Notes: generated by a model from the sequence alone, not told the origin. A stretch of 5,452 nucleotides of DNA from Candidatus Bipolaricaulota bacterium (GCA_015485945.1 WFSM01000022.1:1-5452); one strand, 5' to 3'. Positions 1 to 5,311 are shown, counted from the first letter of the stretch. Program-made: numbers and translations.

Positions 1-69
1 AGCTAGAATAAATATCGCTGCCACATAAAGATATAACCTGCGTTTTATGCTCGATAAGACTGTCTTCAC
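1..69 (-). CDS. N-terminus of a probable membrane protein (partial, runs off left edge)
   Basis: Only the first 23 codons are in the window. They read MKTVLSSIKRRLYLYVAAIF and then ILA, taking GTG at 69-67 as start. This is a short basic head (KRR) followed by the beginning of a hydrophobic stretch, typical of an inner-membrane protein entering the membrane near residue 12. The GTG overlaps the TGA of the 44-aa ORF upstream in the 4-base arrangement GTGA (69-66). A Shine-Dalgarno sequence GAGGAG (84-79) sits 9 nt before it, so both the start and translational coupling are well supported. Family and function cannot be judged from 23 residues. A signal peptide of a secreted protein is the main alternative. 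Confidence 0.6.
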   Translation of the reverse strand, partial: MKTVLSSIKRRLYLYVAAIFILA

Positions 70-200
70 TGGATGGAACTCCTCAACAAGTGCTTATCCC
101 CACGAACCGAATCCTTGGTTAACCGTACTCTGCATCTACATCCCCCCGGGGCACGGCATTCGGATTCTGCCGCCAAGATTACGGCAAGCTTATCGCTCAT
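66..200 (-). CDS. 44-aa small protein with three cysteines, coupled to downstream membrane protein
   Basis: I do not recognise this protein. It starts at ATG 200-198 behind GGGAGG (210-205) with a 4-nt spacer, and an extended -10 promoter lies just upstream. The in-frame ATG further upstream at 257 has no such site and would lie upstream of the predicted transcription start. The product begins MSDKLAVILAAESECRAPGG and has Cys at 15, 21 and 23 (C-x5-C-x-C) within an arginine-rich middle, then a charged tail. It has no membrane segment. Its stop overlaps the GTG start of the next gene, which suggests one two-gene unit. It could be a metal-binding or redox-sensing small protein, a regulatory leader peptide whose translation controls the next gene, or a chance ORF. 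The good ribosome site and tight coupling argue against chance. Confidence 0.5.
   Translation of the reverse strand: MSDKLAVILAAESECRAPGGCRCRVRLTKDSVRGDKHLLRSSIQ
79..84 (-). promoter_or_regulatory. Ribosome binding site of the partial membrane protein
   Basis: GAGGAG on the minus strand lies inside the last codons of the 44-aa ORF, 9 nt before the GTG at 69. It supports that GTG as a real start that overlaps the upstream stop codon. Confidence 0.55.
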
Positions 201-204
201 TCTT

Positions 205-210
205 CCTCCC
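205..210 (-). promoter_or_regulatory. Ribosome binding site of the 44-aa ORF
   Basis: GGGAGG on the minus strand is followed by AAGA and then ATG at 200. This near-consensus site selects the 44-aa form rather than a longer 63-aa reading. Confidence 0.55.
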
Positions 211-226
211 GTTTGTGCCGCTTTCC

Positions 227-235
227 AGTATAGCA
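227..235 (-). promoter_or_regulatory. Extended -10 promoter for the 44-aa ORF/membrane protein unit
   Basis: The minus strand reads TGCTATACT, an extended -10 (TGn) joined to TATACT (5 of 6 to consensus). No good -35 is present (TGAACG at 18 nt is weak), which fits an extended -10 promoter. Transcription would start near 220, giving a leader of about 20 nt with the GGGAGG site in it. It lies between the msrAB stop codon and the small ORF, so this unit need not depend on msrAB read-through. Confidence 0.4.
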
Positions 236-275
236 AGCACGCCGAAATTCCGTTCACACGTCGACCTACAGAGCA

Positions 276-1490
276 TTATCTGTCGCGAAACAGGGGCAGG
301 TACCTTCCGTATCCTTCTTTTTCTAGTTTATCAACCGGGATAAACCGCAGTGCGGCCGAGTTCATGCAGTAGCGCCTGCCTGTTGGTGGTGGGCCGTCCT
401 GGAAGACGTGCCCCAGATGTGAATCGGCGTAACGACTACGCACCTCCGTGCGCACGGGGTATAGGCTTGTGTCTTCCCGCGCAACGACCGCTCCCGGAGC
501 AATCGGTCTGGTGAAGCTGGGCCAACCAGTGCCCGAATCGAACTTGTCCTTCGAACTGAACAGCGGCTCCCCGGAGACGATGTCGACGTAGATCCCGTCT
601 TGGTGATTGTTCCAGTACTCGTTGTTAAACGCGGGCTCGGTCCCATTCTCCTGCGTTACTGAGTACTGAAGTGGGGTTAGAATGCGCTTCAATTCCTCCG
701 CAGATGGCGGTTTAAAGTGCAGCCACGGCGCAGCGAAAAAGGAGAAATCCTCATGCCCTGCCCAGGCTCGCCGCGAGAACGCCTCCCGTCCCGAGGCCGC
801 GCGATAGGAGTTAAAACGAGCAGCATTCTTGATGTAGTAGTCCTGGTGGTACTCCTCAGCGGGGTAGAACTTCTGCGCGGGGAGGATGAGGGTAGCGATC
901 GGCTTAGCGAAGATACCGGATTGCGCGAGCGCCTCTTTGGAACTCACCGCGAGCGCCCGTTGCTCATCGTTTAAGTAGAAGATCGCCGTACGGTACTGGC
1001 TTCCGCGATCGTGGAACTGTCCTTGCGGATCGGTGGGGTCGATGTGGCGCCAGAAGACGGCGAGGAGATCTGCATAGGAGATCTTGGATGGGGCATAGCG
1101 CACGAGGATGGACTCGAAGTGGCCGGTGGTCCCGGTCGAGACCTGTTCATAGCTCGGATCGACGACGCTCCCGCCGGTGTATCCTGATGTGACATCAACA
1201 ACCCCAGGCAGCGGCTGAAAGATCGACTCCATACACCAAAAGCAGCCACCAGCGAAGATCGCTTCTCCCGGTGCCACTTGTGTTGATGGACCGTTCGGGC
1301 CCGTCATCGGAGCTACACCACCAGTCTTGTTCACGGTCATCTCCTCATGCCCGCTTGATTGATCGGACACCGCTCTTGCCGAGCAACCCCCGAGCAGCCA
1401 GATAGCGCCAAGGGTAACGATCGCGCCCGCGACGATCAAGGCGTTGCGTATTCGTCTCTTCCCCGGCTCGGTTTTCACGCTCATCCTCAC
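276..1490 (-). CDS. msrAB: Peptide-methionine (S)/(R)-sulfoxide reductase MsrA-MsrB fusion, predicted lipoprotein
   Basis: This 404-aa protein repairs oxidised methionine: the MsrA domain reduces the S-sulfoxide and the MsrB domain the R-sulfoxide. GTG 1490 is chosen because GGGAGG (1502-1497) lies 6 nt upstream; ATG 1484 is the alternative and ATG 1547 is unsupported. Residues about 10-35 form a basic-hydrophobic signal ending in LLGGC, a lipobox with Cys36 as the lipidated residue, so the enzyme should sit outside the cytoplasmic membrane. A Gly/Pro/Ser/Thr-rich linker leads to MsrA (about 77-240) with GGCFWCME (catalytic Cys83, second Cys86). MsrB (about 267-404) carries SGTGWPSF, DSHLGHVF and RYCMNSAALRF with catalytic Cys375. 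Order and fusion match the PilB-type MsrAB of Neisseria, but there is no N-terminal thioredoxin-like domain. The usual two CxxC zinc pairs of MsrB are absent, and the MsrB half has only the one cysteine. A membrane or periplasmic reductant is needed and is not visible here. Confidence 0.95.
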   Translation of the reverse strand: MRMSVKTEPGKRRIRNALIVAGAIVTLGAIWLLGGCSARAVSDQSSGHEEMTVNKTGGVAPMTGPNGPSTQVAPGEAIFAGGCFWCMESIFQPLPGVVDVTSGYTGGSVVDPSYEQVSTGTTGHFESILVRYAPSKISYADLLAVFWRHIDPTDPQGQFHDRGSQYRTAIFYLNDEQRALAVSSKEALAQSGIFAKPIATLILPAQKFYPAEEYHQDYYIKNAARFNSYRAASGREAFSRRAWAGHEDFSFFAAPWLHFKPPSAEELKRILTPLQYSVTQENGTEPAFNNEYWNNHQDGIYVDIVSGEPLFSSKDKFDSGTGWPSFTRPIAPGAVVAREDTSLYPVRTEVRSRYADSHLGHVFQDGPPPTGRRYCMNSAALRFIPVDKLEKEGYGRYLPLFRDR

Positions 1491-1496
1491 TGTGAT

Positions 1497-1502
1497 CCTC
1501 CC
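1497..1502 (-). promoter_or_regulatory. Ribosome binding site deciding the msrAB start
   Basis: GGGAGG on the minus strand is followed by ATCACA and then GTG at 1490. The 6-nt spacing is better than the 12 nt to ATG 1484, so GTG is the preferred start. A second GAGG directly abuts ATG 1484, too close to act as its site. Confidence 0.55.
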
Positions 1503-1504
1503 AC

Positions 1505-1521
1505 GCAAGCGATCTGCTTGC
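1505..1521 (-). promoter_or_regulatory. Hairpin in the msrAB leader, just before the ribosome site
   Basis: GCAAGC and GCTTGC form a perfect 6-bp stem around a 5-nt loop (AGATC on the minus strand). In the msrAB transcript the stem ends 2 nt before GGGAGG. It could limit ribosome access or stabilise the 5' end. There is no U tract, so it is not a terminator. A role is inference only. Confidence 0.3.
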
Positions 1522-1556
1522 CCTCTTGCTACAGCACCATCCCACACTAGCTGATA

Positions 1557-1586
1557 GTTATGACGATGGGATGTGAAAGTTGTCGA
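1557..1586 (-). promoter_or_regulatory. Possible sigma70-type promoter of msrAB
   Basis: On the minus strand TCGACA (1586-1581, 5 of 6 to TTGACA) is followed after 18 nt by CATAAC (1562-1557, 4 of 6). Transcription would start near 1550, leaving a leader of about 60 nt that contains the hairpin. The -10 is mediocre, so the call is tentative. Confidence 0.3.
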
Positions 1587-1597
1587 GTTTGCATGTC

Positions 1598-1848
1598 TTA
1601 GCCCCTTTGCGCGTCGCCACTTCCGGCTTTTGCCCGCGTTGGATGCGGGTCTCTGAAGTAATGCAGCGGGCGCTCGGACACATGAGGCTGCGCTTCCTGC
1701 AATGCCGGCGCAGTCTTTCCATCGGCGGAGAATATTATCCTGTCTGCCGACGTACGGGCAACGCCCATCGCGTGCGTTACGACAATTATCGCCCGCTTCG
1801 AGCGCGCTCCTTCACCACGGCGCGTCTCTCCTGTGCGTATAGAGAAGG
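1598..1848 (-). pseudogene. Remnant of a polar amino acid (GlnQ-type) ABC transporter ATPase, 3' end
   Basis: Read on the minus strand, one frame (1848 to about 1792) gives VVKERARSG, like the helix that follows the Walker B/D-loop region in GlnQ-type ATPases (consensus VMKELAxxGM). The next frame then continues with IIVVTHAMGVAR, SADRIIF and DGK, which closely follow the family's H-loop region (IVVTHEMGFAREVADRVIFMDGG, central His included). Further on, HYFRDPHPTRAKA resembles the conserved C-terminal FFxxPxxxRxxxFL. So a single-base shift near 1792 appears to break the frame. The ATP-binding P-loop, signature and Walker B motifs are absent upstream, where tRNA genes begin at 1944. The rest of the gene is lost. 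No ribosome site precedes the ATG at 1864. The match is from memory of the family pattern, so a database search is needed. The alternative is a chance resemblance in non-coding DNA. Confidence 0.5.
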
Positions 1849-1943
1849 AATCCCCCCTTAACATGTACCCGGGCCAATTTAGCTGCTGAGGGAGTGCGGA
1901 AAGGAAGCTATTTTATCCCGGCAACACGACAAACCTTCGTTGC

Positions 1944-2020
1944 TGGTACGCCCGAGAGGATTCGAACCTCCGACCTTCGCATCCGGAGTGCGACGCTCTA
2001 ATCCACTGAGCTACGGGCGC
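1944..2020 (-). tRNA. tRNA-Arg (anticodon CCG), CCA encoded
   Basis: The minus strand folds as a full cloverleaf: acceptor GCGCCCG pairs with CGGGCGT (one G-U at the first pair), the D arm contains AGCTCAGTGG, and the anticodon stem TCGCA/TGCGA encloses loop CTCCGGA, anticodon CCG, reading CGG. The T arm is GGAGG-TTCGAAT-CCTCT. The discriminator is A at 1947 and CCA (1946-1944) is encoded. It begins 3 nt after the CCA of tRNA-Ser and is almost certainly processed from the same precursor. Confidence 0.96.
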
Positions 2021-2023
2021 GTA

Positions 2024-2116
2024 TGGCGGAGGGGGCGGGATTCGAACCCGCGGAGGAGCTATGCACCCCTCGACGGTTTAGCAAACCGTTGTCTTGGACC
2101 GCTTGACTACCCCTCC
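2024..2116 (-). tRNA. tRNA-Ser (anticodon GCU), CCA encoded
   Basis: The minus strand gives acceptor GGAGGGG/CCCCTCC and anticodon stem ACGGT/ACCGT with loop TTGCTAA, anticodon GCT (AGC and AGU codons). A long variable arm typical of class II serine tRNAs follows, then T arm GCGGG-TTCGAAT-CCCGC. The discriminator is G at 2027, as expected for serine, followed by encoded CCA (2026-2024). Length is 93 nt with CCA. A promoter lies directly upstream. Confidence 0.96.
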
Positions 2117-2128
2117 AATAGCGGCACC

Positions 2129-2157
2129 ATTCTACCGATTACCGCACAGCGGTGCAA
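2129..2157 (-). promoter_or_regulatory. Promoter of the tRNA-Ser/tRNA-Arg unit
   Basis: On the minus strand TTGCAC (2157-2152) and TAGAAT (2134-2129, 5 of 6) are separated by exactly 17 nt. Start of transcription would be near 2122, leaving about 6 nt before the tRNA-Ser 5' end. The same short leader is predicted for tRNA-Thr. The -35 is weak (3 of 6). Confidence 0.5.
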
Positions 2158-2180
2158 GCACCGTCTCTAAAACCACCCGG

Positions 2181-2750
2181 TCAGCGGATGATCAATCGGA
2201 ATGGGTAGTAGCGCACGATGCGCGCGCAGTTATCACCGGCGGTTTCGATTGCTAGGGTGATGAAGAACGGGCCTTTGTCCAGCACTTCGGTGGAGACGGT
2301 GTAAGTACCGTCAGTGGCCCGCTTGATCTCCGTGACTGGGATCAACGTGGCGAACAGATCACCACCGGGCGCGATCGTGATTACGTGCGGGACAGACGTT
2401 GATGCCGTGAGCCACGCTGCCGGTACGACATGAACGGTATTACCGTTTGGCAGTTGCAGTGAGCAGCGGTCCCATTCGAGCACAATCGCGTCCGCCGACA
2501 CGTTATGCAGCCACATCGAAATGCGGCTTTCCACCTGGTTATCGCTGGTGATCAGTGCCTTGAACGATACGTGAATCGCGTCATCTTGGTAGATTCCCTT
2601 TTCCGAGTACACCGGCGCGAGCATCTCCAGTGACTTCTGGGGTGTGCTTACCTGCGGCGCCGGCGCGGGGTGGTTCATCGCTATCCCGCCGATCAGCAGG
2701 GCCGCCACTGCCACTCCAAATAGGATTAACGTTGTGTTGCTGTTTGACAT
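2181..2750 (-). CDS. Membrane-anchored extracytoplasmic protein of unknown function
   Basis: I do not recognise this 189-aa protein. ATG 2750 is chosen because GAGAGG (2764-2759) lies 8 nt upstream; the in-frame GTG at 2759 would overlap that site. Residues 6-25 are one hydrophobic segment after a short polar head, acting as an uncleaved anchor or signal peptide; there is no lipobox. A Pro/Ala/Ser/Thr-rich linker (about 26-40) follows. The rest (about 45-189) alternates hydrophobic and polar residues and is rich in Val, Ile and Thr, suggesting a beta-sandwich outside the membrane. Two cysteines, Cys96 (WDRCSLQL) and Cys175 (GDNCARIV), could form a disulfide. No catalytic motif is visible. It stands alone: tRNA-Ser lies downstream on the same strand and the ferredoxin gene is divergent. 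Confidence 0.8.
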   Translation of the reverse strand: MSNSNTTLILFGVAVAALLIGGIAMNHPAPAPQVSTPQKSLEMLAPVYSEKGIYQDDAIHVSFKALITSDNQVESRISMWLHNVSADAIVLEWDRCSLQLPNGNTVHVVPAAWLTASTSVPHVITIAPGGDLFATLIPVTEIKRATDGTYTVSTEVLDKGPFFITLAIETAGDNCARIVRYYPFRLIIR

Positions 2751-2758
2751 CGGTTTCA

Positions 2759-2764
2759 CCTCTC
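2759..2764 (-). promoter_or_regulatory. Ribosome binding site deciding the start of the anchored protein
   Basis: GAGAGG on the minus strand lies 8 nt before ATG 2750. The alternative GTG at 2759 shares bases with this site, so it cannot use it. Confidence 0.45.
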
Positions 2765-2963
2765 ATCTTTTATTAGAGACGGCATTACAGTTGCTGTCCG
2801 AATTCATCCTCGCACAATAATGAAGAGCGGAAACTATCGGCTGGCCGACAGCTATGTGACATTCATCACCAAGTTTGACCGGCCAGACACCAGGATCATC
2901 GCTTGATTTTTGTCCCGCTAGCGGCGGGGAGAGTATTATGCTGAGAAGCGTGACGGAGGGGGA
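2764..2963. other. Divergent intergenic region
   Basis: About 200 nt separate the anchored-protein gene (minus) from the ferredoxin gene (plus). It holds the plus-strand promoter at 2910-2939 and a 7-bp inverted repeat, CTGGCCG (2841-2847) with CGGCCAG (2880-2886). I could not pick a convincing minus-strand promoter in it. No small ORF with a ribosome site was found. Confidence 0.5.
2910..2939 (+). promoter_or_regulatory. Promoter of the ferredoxin-AOR operon with an internal palindrome
   Basis: TTGTCC (2910-2915) and TATTAT (2934-2939, 5 of 6) are 18 nt apart, with a start of transcription near 2946, close to the ATG at 2964. Between the two boxes, overlapping the last base of the -35, is the perfect 10-bp palindrome CCGCTAGCGG (2915-2924), a position typical of a repressor operator. 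Binding by a regulator is inference. Confidence 0.45.
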
Positions 2964-3380
2964 ATGGTTAAGCGGGTTTCCGTAATTGATGTGGAAAGAT
3001 GTGTTGGCTGCCAGGCATGCATGTTTGCGTGCACACGCCGCTTCGGGGTGGGAGGCACGGGCGGGGCCCGCATTGCAGTTCGGTCTGTGGGCGGAATTAA
3101 ACGCGGATTTGTGGTTATCGTCTGCCGGGCATGCCCCGATCCGCCGTGTGCGCGTGTCTGCCCTACTGATGCCCTTACCGTACGTGACGGCGGCGGGGTG
3201 GTTTTCCACCCGGATAAATGCCTCGGGTGTGGAAATTGCGTTGACGCCTGTCCATACGGCGCTGTTTTCTGGGATGATGCCGCCGGGAAACCGCAGGTTT
3301 GCGTTTATTGCGGTGTCTGCACCCAATACTGTCCTTACGAGGTCATCACTCTTGAGGAGGTTCCAAATGACAGCGGGTGA
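2964..3380 (+). CDS. Four-cluster [4Fe-4S] ferredoxin, electron-transfer subunit of AOR (AorA-like)
   Basis: This 138-aa protein has four cysteine sets, each suited to a [4Fe-4S] cluster: Cys13/16/19/23, Cys54/57/62/66 (CRACPDPPCARVC), Cys86/89/92/96 and Cys113/116/119/123. All 16 cysteines are in these motifs. The layout is that of the polyferredoxin subunits of molybdenum and tungsten enzymes (HycB/NrfC-like). Such a subunit is encoded just upstream of the catalytic subunit in AorA/AorB systems. It should pass electrons from the pterin site to an external acceptor such as soluble ferredoxin. It has no Tat signal or membrane segment, so it is cytoplasmic. ATG 2964 follows GGAGG (2955-2959) with a slightly short 4-nt spacer. 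Its last 14 nt overlap the AOR gene, implying coupled translation and fixed stoichiometry. Confidence 0.92.
   Translation: MVKRVSVIDVERCVGCQACMFACTRRFGVGGTGGARIAVRSVGGIKRGFVVIVCRACPDPPCARVCPTDALTVRDGGGVVFHPDKCLGCGNCVDACPYGAVFWDDAAGKPQVCVYCGVCTQYCPYEVITLEEVPNDSG
3354..3360 (+). promoter_or_regulatory. Ribosome binding site deciding the AOR start
   Basis: GAGGAGG inside the ferredoxin coding region lies 6 nt before ATG 3367. It fixes the AOR start there. The open frame extends upstream to 2986, but that part only reads through the ferredoxin gene out of frame. Confidence 0.75.
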
Positions 3381-5112
3381 TCCTATTTGCCGAGTGCTCA
3401 CGGTGGATCTCTCCCACCGCAGGTTTCGCATTGACGACCAGCCTGAGCTGTTCTCCGCCGGGCTCGGAGGAACCGGTGTCGGGATCAGACTTTTGGAAGA
3501 TCTTTGTCCACCGGGCGCTGATCCCCTTGGTCCGGAGAACCCGATCATCCTTGCGGTTGGGCCGCTGGTTGGATTGTATCCGCTTGCGTCAAAGACGGTA
3601 GCGATGTTTAAGTCGCCGCACACGGGAAACTTGGGAGAGAGCCATGCCGGCGGGCGCAGCGCAATATCAATCCGCATGGCCGGCTATGGCGCAATTGTTA
3701 TCCGTGGGGTGAGCAGTCAACCGGTGTATTTGGTAATCGAAGACGGCCGTGTGCGGTTTCGTGATGCATCCGCGTTGTGGGGGCTCTCAAGCGCGTCCAC
3801 GGTGGGAAGGGTAATTCGTGAGCGGGAATCCGGCTCGGGATATCGTTCAATTATGCGCATCGGCCCTGCCGGCGAGAAAAAGATTTCATACGCCGGTGTG
3901 ATTGTCGACACCTATCGACACTTTGGCCGTCTCGGGCTGGGCGCGGTTTTCGGGAGCAAGAACCTGAAGGGAATTGTGATCATTGGTAATAGAACTCTGC
4001 CTACCGTGAATCCCAAGAAATATCGGAAAGTATACGATGAAATATTCCATGCTGCTACCCGGTCACCGCTGATGAAGAAGTACCATGAATTAGGAACTCC
4101 GATGAACGTGCTCCCACTAAACGAACTCGGTGCCCTTCCAACGCGTAACCTGCAACAATCCCGGTTTGCCGGTGCAGAGGAGATTTCCGGGGAGCGGTTG
4201 GCGGAAACCATCCTCGGCCGCCGCCTCGCCTGTGCGCATTGCCCAGTGGCGTGCATCCATCTTGCTGCGTTGCGGATTCCTCATCCCAAGGAACCGTATT
4301 TTTACAAGACAGCGATGGTCGGCTATGATTACGAGCCGATTTACGCGTTGGGGAGCTTGCTTGGGATTTCCTCCCCGACCGGGTTGTTGCAACTGCTGGA
4401 AGAGGTGGAATCACAGGGGCTCGACGCGATGAGCACCGGAGTGATACTCGCTTGGGCAACTGAAGCATTTGAGAATGGATTCATCTCAACCGCCGAGACT
4501 GACGGGGTTGCGCTTGCATTTGGGGACTACGATGGCTACATCGCGGCCGTGCGGCGCATCGTCACCCAGCCGAACGAGTTCTACCGTGCTGTCGGCAACG
4601 GAGCTGAGCATGCCGCCACAATTTACGGCGGGCTGGATTTTGCTCTGACATTCGGGAAAAACGAGATGCCCGGCTATCACACCGGCCCCGGCGCTGCCCT
4701 CACCTTCCTCGCCGGAGCGCGCCACAGCCACCTCGACAGCGCCGGCTACAGCTTCGATCAGAAGGCGGCAGCGAGCGGGGAAGTCCTTTCTCCGGACGCC
4801 ATTGCCGAGCGCCTGCTTGAGGAAGAAAGCTGGCGTCAGGTGCTGTCCAGCCTTGTCGTGTGTTTCTTCTCCCGCCGGATCTACACCCCGGAGGTGGTAG
4901 CGGAGGCGCTGAGCCCGCTGGGAATTGAAATGGACGCAGGCGCGCTTGAGAAGTTCGGTCGCGCCGTGTTGGCGAAAAAACACGCGTTCAAAGCGCGAGA
5001 GGGATTTGATGTGGAGCAAGTGCGAATTCCACACCGGATCTTGGAGACACCAACTCCGCTTGGGCAAATCGAAGAATCATTCATCAGAAAAGCGTTGATG
5101 AAGTTTAGATGA
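3367..5112 (+). CDS. Aldehyde:ferredoxin oxidoreductase family tungstopterin enzyme (AorB-like)
   Basis: This 581-aa protein (Pyrococcus AOR is about 605) is predicted to oxidise an aldehyde to its acid, or run in reverse, at a tungsten bis-pyranopterin site, passing electrons to a [4Fe-4S] cluster. N-terminal family motifs are clear: GLGGTGVG (32-39), DPLGPENPIILAVGPLVG (52-69), FKSPHTGNLGESHAGG (81-96), IGPAGEKKISYAG (165-177) and GRLGLGAVFGSKNLKGI (187-203). Cluster ligands are Cys289/Cys292/Cys296 (CAHCPVAC) and Cys499. The central GYDYEPIYALGS (319-330) keeps the family's conserved acidic residue (Glu323), and GLDAMSTG (351-358) corresponds to GLDTISTG. The pterin-side DxxGL(C/D) motifs are altered: ESQGLD at 348-353 and SSLVVC at 494-499, with the second Asp, Gly and Leu all replaced. 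It overlaps the ferredoxin gene by 14 nt. Substrate cannot be assigned; E. coli YdhV-like and other non-classical AOR relatives are alternatives. No AorC flavin subunit or MoaD gene follows. Confidence 0.93.
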   Translation: MTAGDPICRVLTVDLSHRRFRIDDQPELFSAGLGGTGVGIRLLEDLCPPGADPLGPENPIILAVGPLVGLYPLASKTVAMFKSPHTGNLGESHAGGRSAISIRMAGYGAIVIRGVSSQPVYLVIEDGRVRFRDASALWGLSSASTVGRVIRERESGSGYRSIMRIGPAGEKKISYAGVIVDTYRHFGRLGLGAVFGSKNLKGIVIIGNRTLPTVNPKKYRKVYDEIFHAATRSPLMKKYHELGTPMNVLPLNELGALPTRNLQQSRFAGAEEISGERLAETILGRRLACAHCPVACIHLAALRIPHPKEPYFYKTAMVGYDYEPIYALGSLLGISSPTGLLQLLEEVESQGLDAMSTGVILAWATEAFENGFISTAETDGVALAFGDYDGYIAAVRRIVTQPNEFYRAVGNGAEHAATIYGGLDFALTFGKNEMPGYHTGPGAALTFLAGARHSHLDSAGYSFDQKAAASGEVLSPDAIAERLLEEESWRQVLSSLVVCFFSRRIYTPEVVAEALSPLGIEMDAGALEKFGRAVLAKKHAFKAREGFDVEQVRIPHRILETPTPLGQIEESFIRKALMKFR

Positions 5113-5140
5113 GTGGTTGCTTTATCCCGCTACTGGTGGG

Positions 5141-5284
5141 TTACGGATTCCATTTGCGCAGGAACCGGAACAGTTTCCAACCACCGTACACGATCAGAGT
5201 GAAAAACGCTGCCAGAAGGAGGAGATTCAGGACATCAAGGATGATGATCCACCATGGGCCGGTGAAGTTCGCTGCGAACGTCAT
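5141..5284 (-). CDS. 47-aa single-pass membrane protein behind tRNA-Thr
   Basis: This small gene is too short for usual length cut-offs. ATG 5284 follows GGAGG (5294-5290) with a 5-nt spacer. The product begins MTFAANFTGPWWIIILDVLN, continues with LLLLAAFFTLIVYGGW and ends in the basic, aromatic tail KLFRFLRKWNP. That is one hydrophobic helix (about residues 11-35) flanked by tryptophans with a positive C-terminus, predicting N-outside/C-inside orientation. I do not recognise the family. Its start lies only 27 nt after the 3' end of tRNA-Thr on the same strand, with no room for a separate promoter outside the tRNA, so it is probably made from the tRNA-Thr transcript. It converges with AOR, the two stops 28 nt apart. 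A coding call rests on the ribosome site and coherent topology. Confidence 0.65.
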   Translation of the reverse strand: MTFAANFTGPWWIIILDVLNLLLLAAFFTLIVYGGWKLFRFLRKWNP

Positions 5285-5289
5285 ATTCA

Positions 5290-5294
5290 CCTCC
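5290..5294 (-). promoter_or_regulatory. Ribosome binding site of the 47-aa membrane protein
   Basis: GGAGG on the minus strand lies 5 nt before ATG 5284 and 17 nt after the tRNA-Thr 3' end. It is the main support for translation of this small ORF. Confidence 0.6.
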
Positions 5295-5311
5295 AATGCG
5301 GATACAATCAG

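Noticed and set aside
47..372. Plus-strand ORFs of 98 and 99 aa at the left edge
   Set aside because: They run into the antisense of the MsrB C-terminus and lack ribosome sites; the minus strand gives a coherent coupled gene pair.
1580..1861. 93-aa plus-strand ORF opposite the ABC ATPase remnant
   Set aside because: No ribosome site and no recognisable features; the minus strand carries the family-like motifs.
1921..1943. Hairpin after tRNA-Arg (GCAAC...GTTGC) as terminator
   Set aside because: The stem is bulged and no T tract follows on the minus strand; too weak to call.
1940..2170. Plus-strand 76-aa ORF with RGFEPPTF and GRDSNPR motifs
   Set aside because: These peptides are the well-known false translation of the antisense of tRNA genes; the two tRNAs explain the region fully.
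2986..3366. Upstream extension of the AOR frame through the ferredoxin gene
   Set aside because: The ferredoxin is clearly coding in another frame and a GAGGAGG site fixes the AOR start at 3367.
2763..3677. 304-aa minus-strand ORF opposite the ferredoxin and AOR genes
   Set aside because: It is antisense to two recognised genes, has no family features, and reflects GC-rich codon structure.
5126..5140. Possible bidirectional terminator between AOR and the 47-aa gene (CCCGC/GTGGG stem)
   Set aside because: The stem has only 5 pairs including one G-U, and no T run follows on either strand.
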